Part shown: positions 1 through 5,919 of the stretch, piece after piece | How the letters are laid out: each line of letters starts with the position of its first letter | How positions within the stretch are numbered: the first letter of the stretch is position 1 | Origin: Gemmatimonadota bacterium | GTDB taxonomy: Bacteria; Gemmatimonadota; Gemmatimonadetes; Longimicrobiales; UBA6960 | Length of the DNA stretch: 6,180 bases | Reading direction: 5' to 3' | Assembly (NCBI GenBank): GCA_022564535.1 | Contig: JADFLD010000140.1 | Location: 1-6,180, forward strand | Translations under genes and position numbers: made by a program | The notes under the pieces: model-generated | What the model saw: the letters and a program-made list of their open reading frames with translations, nothing else | Database searches by the model: none | What the model was told of the DNA's origin: nothing

Positions 1-33
1 GGGTCGCGGCCCTGGACGTCGTCTCTCCTCCTC

Positions 34-47
34 GCCGTAGCTACGGC
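34..47. repeat. Perfect 14-bp palindrome
   Basis: The sequence GCCGTAGCTACGGC is identical to its own reverse complement. It lies 77 bp beyond the TolC stop codon. As RNA it could fold only into a 5-bp stem with a 4-nt loop. No T-run follows on either strand, so a terminator role is not supported. A dimeric protein-binding site before a gene to the left is possible but unproven. Confidence 0.5.
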
Positions 48-73
48 TACGACTCGTCGTCGTTCCTACTCCA

Positions 74-87
74 GGTCTCGCGAGACC
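74..87. repeat. Perfect 14-bp palindrome
   Basis: The sequence GGTCTCGCGAGACC equals its own reverse complement and lies 37 bp past the TolC stop codon. In RNA it could form a 5-bp stem with a CGCG loop. There is no T-tract, so it is not a standard intrinsic terminator. It could be a weak transcript-end hairpin or an operator; the sequence alone does not decide. Confidence 0.5.
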
Positions 88-123
88 CCTGCGCGCGGCC
101 CACTCTATTACTACCACGGGCTG

Positions 124-1665
124 CTAGGACGGTGGGGCCAGCGCGACTCCGAAGCGGTCGAGAACGGGGATCCCCTGTTCGAAGTCGTAGAACGTCAGGA
201 CTTGGAGTCTCCGGATGGAGTTGCGCCACCCTATGTAGGCATCCAACAGGTTTTCCGCCGTGTCCAATTCTCGGCGAAAGCTCTGGAGAAGATCGACCGC
301 AGTGATCTCGCTCCGCTCGTATCCAGCGAGACTCCCCTGTGAAAGCTGAGTCGCCAGGCCAAGATTCTCCTCCATCGCAAGTGCTCGGGCCTGAAACTCC
401 GACACGTTTCGGATCTCGCTTTGCACGTTCGCTCGAATCTGTGCCTCGACTTCTTCGATGCGAAGCTCGGTCTGCCGAAGGGAAACCCGCGAAGCCTCGA
501 TGCGGTACTTCCGCTCTCCCCAATCCCAAAGAGGAATGCGGCCATCCACGCCGATCGTGTACGTATTGGTCGGCTGCCCCCACATCGCGGAGAATACGGG
601 GTCTTGCATCTCGCGCCCGTACGAGAGGTTGACGTCGATCCGCATGCCGCCGCGGCCCTTCGTTTGATCGAGGCGGATCTCGTTCTCTCGATAGTTGATG
701 TCCAGTTGCCGCATGCGCGGAGTCAAATCGAACGCGAACTGTGTCGCGGTCTCGACGTCGATCGGAAGCGGCGTAATCGCGATGACGGGATCTAGCGTGA
801 TCGAATCGGCCTCGGGAATGTTGAGGCGTGTCTTCAAGCTCGTCGCCTCGAGACGAAACTGGCTACGCGACTGCTGCAACTGCTCCCTCGCGTTGGCCAG
901 CTCGACTCGGATTTGACCGAACTCGATGGTCCGGCTCGTGTCGATCTGAAGGAGCTGGAGTACCGCAGCTTCGGCCCCCTCGAGATTCGCGACGTGCGCC
1001 TCGTTCACGAGCTCCCCGTACGCATCCTCGAAGAGGTCCAAATAGTCTTCGGAGATGTCGTCGATGATCTCGACCACGTCGTCATAAAAGCCGAGCTCCG
1101 TGTCTTCGAGATCCAGCCGAGCCTCCTCCAGGTCGTTCTTCAACTCGTTGGGCTGAAAAAGTGGCTGCGTGTACCGAACGAAGGCCCGGTTGTAGTACCG
1201 CACGTCGCGGTCCCCGTCCTCGTGGATCTGCGCGTATCGATATACTCGATTGTTGAGCGAGAGATACCCGTTCGTCGGATAGCCGAAGAGGATCACCGGC
1301 TGTCGGATCGAAAGCTCCGCCTCCATGCGTCGTGAGTTCTGATGGACGATCTCGTTCAGACCCAGGGCGGAGTTCCACTGGTTCTCGGAGATCGACCGGA
1401 AGTCGGGCGCCGACACCTCCAGGTCGATACGTGAGCGCAATCGTGCCTGCTGGGCACTGAGGTACAGCCGGGTACGATCGATGCCGAGGTTGAGTCGCCG
1501 GACCCGATAGCTGCTACTGAGCGCGAGGTCGACCATCACCTCCAGCGTGAGCTCCAATACCCGAGGCGGAGCTTGCTGCGCCGAGACCGAAGCCGGCGCC
1601 GTCGAGAACAACACGGCCCCCGCGACGAGCACGCTAGTGCGGCGCCGGGAAGCCCGACGCGCCAT
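124..1665 (-). CDS. TolC-family outer membrane efflux protein
   Basis: Outer-membrane channel of the TolC/OEP family, which forms trimers that let a periplasmic adaptor and an inner-membrane pump expel substrates across the outer membrane. From the chosen ATG at 1665 the protein is 513 aa, a usual length for the family. Residues 1-29 form an Arg-rich signal peptide with a hydrophobic core and a likely cut after Val-Ser-Ala (29/30). Two OEP repeats follow, about 36-290 and 305-495, each with long polar helices rich in Glu, Arg, Gln and Leu alternating with strand segments. The family motif before the second helical hairpin is visible as IPLWDWGERKYRIEASR (377-393). The frame stays open to an ATG at 1731 (535 aa), but that puts 22 polar residues before the signal peptide, so 1665 is preferred although its SD is weak. 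No adaptor or pump gene is in the window; one may lie to the left. Substrate unknown. Confidence 0.88.
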   Translation of the reverse strand: MARRASRRRTSVLVAGAVLFSTAPASVSAQQAPPRVLELTLEVMVDLALSSSYRVRRLNLGIDRTRLYLSAQQARLRSRIDLEVSAPDFRSISENQWNSALGLNEIVHQNSRRMEAELSIRQPVILFGYPTNGYLSLNNRVYRYAQIHEDGDRDVRYYNRAFVRYTQPLFQPNELKNDLEEARLDLEDTELGFYDDVVEIIDDISEDYLDLFEDAYGELVNEAHVANLEGAEAAVLQLLQIDTSRTIEFGQIRVELANAREQLQQSRSQFRLEATSLKTRLNIPEADSITLDPVIAITPLPIDVETATQFAFDLTPRMRQLDINYRENEIRLDQTKGRGGMRIDVNLSYGREMQDPVFSAMWGQPTNTYTIGVDGRIPLWDWGERKYRIEASRVSLRQTELRIEEVEAQIRANVQSEIRNVSEFQARALAMEENLGLATQLSQGSLAGYERSEITAVDLLQSFRRELDTAENLLDAYIGWRNSIRRLQVLTFYDFEQGIPVLDRFGVALAPPS

Positions 1666-1757
1666 CACCTGACCCAGGTCAGGACCACATGTCACCTCAT
1701 CCACTCCAGCTCCTCCATCTCTCTTCGTCATCGAATCATTCGAGAATCACGCTCCAT

Positions 1758-1860
1758 CTAGCACTCGAGTCGGTATCCCACCTTGCGCACCGTCTGGATG
1801 TAGCGCGGCTTCGATGGGTTGTCCCTCGAGCTTCTGTCTCAAATCGTAAGAAATCGGTAT
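1758..1860 (-). pseudogene. 3' remnant of an OmpR/PhoB-type response regulator gene
   Basis: Reading leftwards, the minus strand encodes LRQKLE (1842-1825), then one extra base at about 1824, then DNPSKPRYIQTVRKVGYRLE and a final Cys before a TAG stop at 1760-1758. Joined across the extra base, this matches the end of the OmpR/PhoB winged-helix DNA-binding domain: the recognition-helix end, the wing hairpin with its R-Y-I-x-T-V-R-x-V-G-Y-R-L signature, and the stop. Further upstream, Arg-Phe-Leu can be read in another frame at about 1853-1845, suggesting a second indel. Nothing resembling the rest of the domain, or the receiver domain, is seen up to the VOC gene. The fragment has the same orientation as the TolC gene and stops 26 nt before that gene's first in-frame ATG, so I infer a former regulator-TolC operon that was cut and decayed. 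It cannot make a working protein. Confidence 0.75.
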
Positions 1861-1937
1861 GGATTCGTTCGGGCGTTGAACGTATGGTTGTCGTCCGATC
1901 CTGCGAGAGGACCGCGACCGACCCGAGCAAACCGGAT

Positions 1938-1943
1938 GGAGGG
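1938..1943 (+). promoter_or_regulatory. Shine-Dalgarno of the VOC gene
   Basis: GGAGGG lies 4 nt before the ATG at 1948. It decides the start, because the frame remains open upstream to 1819 and also has an ATG at 1936 that would overlap this site. The upstream part of the frame runs across the response-regulator remnant and shows no VOC-like sequence. Confidence 0.7.
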
Positions 1944-1947
1944 CCCC

Positions 1948-2373
1948 ATGAGCACAGAATCCGACGTAAACACGCAAACGGAGCGCAACGCCCCCGAAAC
2001 TCTTCGGCTTCGCTCGATTTCGCCCATGCTCACCGTGGGCGATTTGGACGCCAGCCTCGCTTGGTACTGCGACATTGTGGGTTTCACCGTCGGTGAGACG
2101 TGGGAACACGACGGTAAGGCCATGGGTGCGCGATTGGTCGCCGGATCGATGCAGTTGATGATCGGCCAGGACGACTGGGCAAAGGGCCGCGACCGTGTGA
2201 AGGGCGTGGGATTCCGCATCTTCTTGTCCACGTCGCAGGACATCGACGACGTCGCGGACGCGATCAAGGCTCGGGGCGGCACGCTCGAGTCCGAGCCAGC
2301 GGACATGCCCTGGGGTGGCCGCTCGTTCTCGCTCGTCGATCCAGACGGCTTCCAGCTGACGATCAGTTCGTAG
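1948..2373 (+). CDS. VOC-superfamily protein (glyoxalase/bleomycin-resistance fold)
   Basis: A 141-aa single-unit protein of the vicinal oxygen chelate superfamily, probably cytoplasmic and dimeric. After a polar 20-residue N-terminus, the first beta-alpha-beta module shows SPMLTVGDLDASLAWYCDIV followed by Gly-Phe, the usual VOC start. The second module ends with the family signature DPDGFQLTIS near the C-terminus. It looks most like the bleomycin-resistance/PhnB-like branch. The positions that normally hold metal ligands appear changed: Ser or Pro where the first strand usually has His, and Thr where the last strand usually has Glu. A metal-dependent lyase or dioxygenase role is therefore doubtful, and ligand binding or drug sequestration is equally possible. 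The start is set by GGAGGG just upstream. It is the only plus-strand gene here, and its 3' end overlaps the convergent cytochrome gene by 11 bp. Confidence 0.88.
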   Translation: MSTESDVNTQTERNAPETLRLRSISPMLTVGDLDASLAWYCDIVGFTVGETWEHDGKAMGARLVAGSMQLMIGQDDWAKGRDRVKGVGFRIFLSTSQDIDDVADAIKARGGTLESEPADMPWGGRSFSLVDPDGFQLTISS

Positions 2374-2866
2374 CGACGGGACCACCCAAGCCGCTCTCGA
2401 GCGGCCGAGTCCCACTCCCCCAAGCGATCCAGTAGTCGTCGATCGAGTCGTCATCCGTCGCAAGCTCGGTATCCCCCGCCCGGAGACCGTTGATCTGGAG
2501 GATGTACGTGAGCACGTCCGTCACCTGCTGGCGCGACAAGCTCCACGGATCGTCGTACGGCATGCGGTCGTTGATGAAGTACCAGAGCAGAAAGACTGAC
2601 GAGTCCTCCCAGCGCCCCTTGAAGCCCGCCTCGGTCCAGTCTGCGGCGTCATGGCACTCCGAGCACACGCCCTCGAACAGGTCCTCGCCCCGCCGCGCCT
2701 GTGCGAGCGTGTAGATGCCGTCGGCCGTAGTCGGGTCCCCCTCTCTTCCGGTCGTAGTGGGCACCGGTGGCGGCGGTTCGGCCGCGGGGCCGGATCCGAC
2801 TGACGAACAGGCAGGAAGCAGGACTAGCGCGAGAACCCCACCTAGAGCGCGTGCGGTGCTGGCCAT
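2363..2866 (-). CDS. Lipoprotein monoheme cytochrome c
   Basis: A 167-aa class I-like cytochrome c for electron transfer in the periplasm. The ATG at 2866 gives a lipoprotein signal peptide with the lipobox Leu-Pro-Ala-Cys, so Cys20 would be lipidated and the protein membrane-anchored. A Pro-rich linker follows (PPPPVP, 31-36). The heme c site is CSECH at 68-72. The likely sixth heme ligand is Met102 in NDRMPYDDP, followed by a helix ending YILQINGLRAGD, a pattern common in small cytochromes c that partner periplasmic dehydrogenases. The acidic C-terminal tail (about 135-167) is not recognised. The frame extends to a TTG at 2953 preceded by AGGAG at a 9-nt gap, but that would add 29 residues before the signal peptide, so it is less likely. 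SD for the chosen ATG is poor. It sits beyond the terminator of the upstream minus-strand block, so it probably has its own promoter, which I could not identify. Confidence 0.88.
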   Translation of the reverse strand: MASTARALGGVLALVLLPACSSVGSGPAAEPPPPVPTTTGREGDPTTADGIYTLAQARRGEDLFEGVCSECHDAADWTEAGFKGRWEDSSVFLLWYFINDRMPYDDPWSLSRQQVTDVLTYILQINGLRAGDTELATDDDSIDDYWIAWGSGTRPLESGLGGPVATN

Positions 2867-3027
2867 TGTAGTCGATGCCCGAAGTCGGGGGGGAAAGGTC
2901 TCAGTCGTCTCGAAGTGATCCAGCGGCATCAAGCCTGCGAAAATCGACGCCAACCACTAGGACTCCTGCGGCTCGAGAAGCGTTGAAGGGATGGGATTCC
3001 TTCCTGAAACCAAGGCCCACGCAACGG
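2867..3027. other. Intergenic region upstream of the cytochrome c gene
   Basis: This stretch lies between the terminator of the copper-monooxygenase block and the start of the lipoprotein cytochrome gene. It must contain the promoter of the cytochrome gene if that gene is transcribed separately, but no convincing -35/-10 pair is visible. An AGGAG at 2963-2967 on the minus strand, followed after 9 nt by a TTG in frame with the cytochrome, is the only notable signal. Confidence 0.4.
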
Positions 3028-3060
3028 AAAAGCGGCCGGAGGACTGAATCCCCCGGCCGC
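3028..3060 (-). terminator. Rho-independent terminator after the copper monooxygenase-like gene
   Basis: On the minus strand the stem arms GCGGCCGG (3060-3053) and CCGGCCGC (3039-3032) pair perfectly over 8 bp around a 13-nt loop, and two further G-C pairs can form inside past a bulge. TTTTCC follows directly (3031-3026). The stem begins 39 nt after the stop codon at 3100, the expected place for the end of this block. A second copy of CGGCCGC lies at 3065-3071 and could compete for the same arm. Confidence 0.75.
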
Positions 3061-3099
3061 CTCTCGGCCGCCCGTCAGGACCGCGTGATGCAGCAAACT

Positions 3100-4479
3100 C
3101 TACCGATTCCCGTTCTCGGTCGCCGGGTCGTCGACCATTCGTTCTCGCTTGGCCAACTCCGCGTCGAAGTCCTCCTGGCTCAAGTACGTGACATCGATCC
3201 ACGCATGCGCCATCTCGTCGACGGTGCGATCACCCCAACCGACCCACTGCGACGGATCCGGATTGTTCGGATTGTCAGCCGTATTGTCGTGCCACGCCGT
3301 AACTACGAGCGTCGTCCCAGCGGGAAGCAGCGGGGCGACGTCATCGGCGTAGATGTAATTGACGTGCCAGTTCCACTGGAAGTTGGCGACCCTACTCAAT
3401 ATTTCCTGTCTCCCATCGGGGTAGATGGCCTCGATCTGCATCACCCGGCCACGCATGTGCATGTGCGGCTGGAAGTTCTCGAGGCGAGTGGGCCACCGGA
3501 GCACGTGATGCTGCTGCGTCACCGCGATCTCGTTCGGCGAAATGTCCAGACCCGTATCCCCGCGCGCGTCGAACATGCGCAGGCGGGTGCGATTCTCCGG
3601 AACCTCGTCTTCGTCGTAGAACCAGACGCCCAACTGAACGGTCGCATCCTCTACGACTTTGCCCATGGCGTGCATGTGCACCTCCCACCGGATCCGCGAG
3701 CCCGGGAGCATCAGCTTGCCCGCGCCATCCGGGAAGATCTCGCCATCCTTGCCGACCGCCCACTCCATGAAGAGGCCCGCACCACCCATCGACCCACCAC
3801 GGGAACTCGTGATGAGCGGCCCCACGGTGTACTCACTGTCTTCCTCGTCCTGCTGCAAGAACGCAAGCACGTGGTGGATGATGGTCTTCGTGTCCACACC
3901 GACGGGTCGGATCTCGATCGCCTTGACCCAGCGCGGCTCCGTGATGCCCGTCTCGGTCACAGGATGAAACCACTTGTCCTGCGTCTCGGCTTCGAGCGTG
4001 TACGGCGGGGACTCGATGATCACGCTGGGAGGACCGAACCGCTGCTCGAGCTGGAAGCCCAACGGGTCACTGAAGTCCGGCGTCGGCGGCAGGTCAGCCT
4101 CGTCCCCGAACGGGGTTCCGTTGTCCACCCAACTGACGATCGTCTGCACTTCTTCGTCGGTGAGCGACCGGTCGTTCTTGAAGTCCTGAATGCCCACGGT
4201 CCGGTCGATGTGCCACGGCGGCATGATCCGGTCCGACACCTTCGCGCGAATCCGACGGGCGTACCGGCGCGCCTCATCGTAGTTCGTGAGATGGATGGGT
4301 GCGATCGATCCCTCCATGTGGCACTGCTGGCAGTTCTCCTGGAGGATCGGCGCGACGTCGCGCGCGTACGTGACTTCCTGGGCGGAGGCGTCAACGGCCC
4401 CCAGTGCCAGGAAAGCGATCATAGCTCCAACCCCGCCCGAAGCTCCTATGCCGAACCGTTTCCTGCTCATGAGGCGCAC
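3100..4479 (-). CDS. Cytochrome c fused to a PHM/DBM-fold copper type II monooxygenase-like domain
   Basis: An exported 459-aa protein likely to act in the periplasm as a copper oxygenase or redox enzyme; substrate unknown. A signal peptide ends near Ala-Ser-Ala-Gln (31-34). The N-terminal cytochrome domain (about 35-125) has the heme site CQQCH (50-54) and a probable axial Met86 in RIMPPWH. The C-terminal part (about 150-435) matches the two-domain copper type II ascorbate-dependent monooxygenase fold. For the first copper I see His202-His203 (TIIHHVLAF) and His268 (RWEVHMH); for the second, His339-x-His341 (QPHMHMRG) and Met423 (TVDEMAHAW). These correspond to all six ligand positions of peptidylglycine hydroxylating monooxygenase. 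Start: the GTG at 4479 has AAGGAG 5 nt upstream; an ATG at 4470 (456 aa) is also possible, with GGGAG before it. It follows the secreted protein gene by 9-18 nt and precedes a terminator. The alternative is a non-catalytic copper protein. Confidence 0.85.
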   Translation of the reverse strand: MRLMSRKRFGIGASGGVGAMIAFLALGAVDASAQEVTYARDVAPILQENCQQCHMEGSIAPIHLTNYDEARRYARRIRAKVSDRIMPPWHIDRTVGIQDFKNDRSLTDEEVQTIVSWVDNGTPFGDEADLPPTPDFSDPLGFQLEQRFGPPSVIIESPPYTLEAETQDKWFHPVTETGITEPRWVKAIEIRPVGVDTKTIIHHVLAFLQQDEEDSEYTVGPLITSSRGGSMGGAGLFMEWAVGKDGEIFPDGAGKLMLPGSRIRWEVHMHAMGKVVEDATVQLGVWFYDEDEVPENRTRLRMFDARGDTGLDISPNEIAVTQQHHVLRWPTRLENFQPHMHMRGRVMQIEAIYPDGRQEILSRVANFQWNWHVNYIYADDVAPLLPAGTTLVVTAWHDNTADNPNNPDPSQWVGWGDRTVDEMAHAWIDVTYLSQEDFDAELAKRERMVDDPATENGNR

Positions 4480-4484
4480 TCCCT

Positions 4485-4490
4485 CTCCTT
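4485..4490 (-). promoter_or_regulatory. Shine-Dalgarno overlapping the upstream stop codon
   Basis: AAGGAG on the minus strand includes the last two bases of the TAA stop codon (4491-4489) of the secreted protein gene. It is 5 nt before the GTG at 4479 and 14 nt before the ATG at 4470. The overlap suggests the two genes are translationally linked and favours GTG as the start. Confidence 0.65.
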
Positions 4491-5331
4491 AGTTGCTGAC
4501 CGTGACGCGTATGAACGCGTTTGTCCAACAACACTGCGAATGGCCCGCACCGCTGACGCCGGAGGCGTCGTTGGCGCGTACCCTGAGAACATACTGACCC
4601 GCGCTACTGAAGATAGCATTCGTCGTCATCATGCCACCCGCGAACGGAATCCTGGCGGACTCTTCGTCGAACGTGACATCACCCGGCCCGCTGTGCTTGT
4701 ACCAGGTCAGCGTCACCGGAGCCTCTCGCCGTCCTCCGCTTACGATGCTCGCCGATGCGATACCGTCGTCACGCGCCCAGACACTGAACTGAGCCGGGAT
4801 CCCGACCTGTGCGTCGCCGTCACTGTATTGCCCCCCCGGTCCGGCGATCCACGGTCCGCCCTCCGCGAAAGCCAATTCGGGCGGCGCGTTTCCGTCAGCC
4901 TCGCCCGCAAGGGCATCGACTTCCCACTCCACGGACAGGTTCGATGGGATCATGAAGGTCTTGCCGCGCACCTTCAGCGTCCACGACACCGACTCGCCGT
5001 CGTAGTCCGCTGGAAGGACCACGCCAAAGGCCCCCCACTGGCGCCTGGCGGTGAAGTGCGTCGGCTGGGTTCCGTCGAACTGCGCAGGCTCGATGAAGTT
5101 GTCCGGCCCGAACGGGATGTCGAGATCTTCCTCGGAATTGCGGTTGTAGAAGCCCCACGAGAGCGTAATCGTCCCGTCGGCATTGACGTACCAGCCTTCG
5201 TACGCGGGTGTCACCGTCGACCCACGAGCCGTCACATAGCCCAGCGGCGTCTGGGCTTCGGCAGGAACGGCGACGAGCGCCAAGAGGGACACAACTCCCG
5301 CGCCAACCACAGCCAACAGACTGCTCCGCAT
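4489..5331 (-). CDS. Secreted two-domain beta-rich protein with a PKD/Ig-like C-terminus, function unknown
   Basis: I do not recognise a named family for the whole 280-aa protein. Residues 1-26 are a clear Sec signal peptide, with a likely cut after Ala-Glu-Ala. The N-terminal domain (about 30-142) alternates polar and aromatic residues as in a beta sandwich, for example WYVNADGTITLSWGFYNRN (48-66). The C-terminal domain (about 172-279) resembles PKD/REJ-type Ig-like domains: an LTWYKHSGPGDVTF strand-turn-strand, then SSAGQYVLRVRANDAS, ending IRVTVSN. Before the last strand is His264 followed by the vicinal pair Cys267-Cys268-Trp (HSQCCW), the only cysteines in the mature protein; they may bind a metal or form a strained disulfide. 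The ATG at 5331 is preceded by GGAGG, and the frame upstream is not signal-like. It is directly coupled to the cytochrome c/copper monooxygenase-like gene, so a shared periplasmic task is inferred. Confidence 0.82.
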   Translation of the reverse strand: MRSSLLAVVGAGVVSLLALVAVPAEAQTPLGYVTARGSTVTPAYEGWYVNADGTITLSWGFYNRNSEEDLDIPFGPDNFIEPAQFDGTQPTHFTARRQWGAFGVVLPADYDGESVSWTLKVRGKTFMIPSNLSVEWEVDALAGEADGNAPPELAFAEGGPWIAGPGGQYSDGDAQVGIPAQFSVWARDDGIASASIVSGGRREAPVTLTWYKHSGPGDVTFDEESARIPFAGGMMTTNAIFSSAGQYVLRVRANDASGVSGAGHSQCCWTNAFIRVTVSN

Positions 5332-5429
5332 CAGGCCTCCGAGTACAAGCGTCGCGAGCGCGACTTTCCAATTACAATGTTCGGCCAACTTCCCAGGCAC
5401 GCAAGTCACCACAGCCCCTCGAGAGAGGG
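5332..5429. other. 98-nt gap between the membrane protein and secreted protein genes
   Basis: No terminator with a T-run is seen. A small hairpin with 5-bp arms (CCCTC at 5416-5420, GAGGG at 5425-5429) lies directly after the stop codon of the membrane protein gene. A poor promoter-like pair, TTGCGT and AACATT 17 nt apart on the minus strand, could start a separate transcript for the next two genes, but this is weak. Whether the four minus-strand genes form one or two transcripts is open. Confidence 0.35.
5336..5340 (-). promoter_or_regulatory. Shine-Dalgarno of the secreted protein gene
   Basis: GGAGG on the minus strand ends 4 nt before the ATG at 5331. It decides the start, because the same frame is open far upstream to 5865 across the coding region of the membrane protein gene. 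Confidence 0.75.
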
Positions 5430-5900
5430 TCAAAACACGGTGCGAAAGAGCGCTCGACCATAGGCCAACCCTGGCCATGGTATCGACCCGAGTGTCACGA
5501 AGAGCCAGAAAGCCTGGGCCAGAAACATGGACCGGGCAGAAGCGAGTGCTCTTCCGTCGGCCACCCGCCCGGCCATGAACGCGACATGCGCCGCGATGAG
5601 CGCTGCGGCCATGCCGAACACATGCTCCAGGGAGTAGAATCGCAGGACCGCATCGCCCATGACGGCATCCATGTCCTGAAGCGCGGCGGCCGGAATCGGG
5701 CTGAGGCCGAAGTATAGAACGAGTCCAAGCGCCACTTGGGCATCGAGCGCGATGATGAACCCGACGTGAAGAGCCGGTGACGGAAGCGAGGCTCTGCCCC
5801 TCCAAGACCTCCAGGCGCGACCGAAGACCGCCACGCCGAGCAGCAGCACGGCCCACCTGAGCCAAGAATGCACGAGGAGTACGACCTCGTATGCGCTCAT
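5430..5900 (-). CDS. Small four-helix integral membrane protein, function unknown
   Basis: A 156-aa inner-membrane protein with four predicted transmembrane segments, at about 5-27, 45-66, 90-112 and 122-142. It resembles a small conserved membrane family I have seen in Gram-negative genomes without a firm function; some relatives carry loose cytochrome b-like labels. Recognisable parts are HSWLRW near the N-terminus, LSPIP after helix 2, LRFYSLEH before helix 3, and a C-terminal SIPWPGLAYGR. His11, His93 and His105 lie in or near the helices and could bind heme, but this is inference. The ATG at 5900 starts the first helix directly; the longer frame to 6011 overlaps the SH3 gene and adds residues unlike a membrane protein. 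No good SD is seen, and translation may be coupled to the SH3 gene, whose stop is 19 nt upstream. Confidence 0.8.
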   Translation of the reverse strand: MSAYEVVLLVHSWLRWAVLLLGVAVFGRAWRSWRGRASLPSPALHVGFIIALDAQVALGLVLYFGLSPIPAAALQDMDAVMGDAVLRFYSLEHVFGMAAALIAAHVAFMAGRVADGRALASARSMFLAQAFWLFVTLGSIPWPGLAYGRALFRTVF

Positions 5901-5919
5901 GGTGCTAGAAAACCAACGA

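Larger units (their letters stand above)
1..123. other. Non-coding stretch downstream of the TolC gene
   Basis: No gene can be supported here. The minus strand, which would carry the next gene after the TolC gene, has no ATG start and only a very short GTG-started frame ending at 47. The plus strand shows nothing recognisable. Two perfect 14-bp palindromes are present, at 34-47 and 74-87, and are listed separately. Neither is followed by a T-run, so I see no intrinsic terminator for the TolC gene. If an adaptor or pump gene follows, as is usual for TolC operons, it lies left of the window. Confidence 0.5.

Noticed and set aside
47..583. A 178-codon minus-strand frame running past the TolC stop
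   Set aside because: It overlaps the TolC gene in another frame, has a low-complexity Arg/Ser/Gly-rich product and no domain.
1666..1731. Start of the TolC gene at the ATG at 1731, which overlaps (ATGA) the end of a 9-codon frame beginning at 1757
   Set aside because: It would put 22 polar residues before a good signal peptide, and no SD sits at proper distance. The tiny upstream frame has no other support.
2390..2405. Hairpin GCCGCT-CTCG-AGCGGC just after the VOC stop
   Set aside because: It lies inside the cytochrome c coding region and has no T-run, so a terminator is not supported.
1747..2463. A 238-codon minus-strand frame covering the VOC gene
   Set aside because: It is the antisense of the VOC gene over most of its length. 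Only its last part reads a few residues of the response-regulator remnant before the frame is lost.
5416..5429. Small hairpin after the membrane protein stop as a terminator
   Set aside because: The stem is only 5 bp and there is no T-tract after it.
2875..5463. An 862-codon plus-strand open frame opposite the secreted protein and copper oxygenase-like genes
   Set aside because: It is in exact codon register with both minus-strand genes, so it stays open simply because those genes use no TTA, CTA or TCA codons, as expected at high GC. It runs through the intergenic DNA and the terminator, and its product is Arg/His/Val-rich with no recognisable domain.
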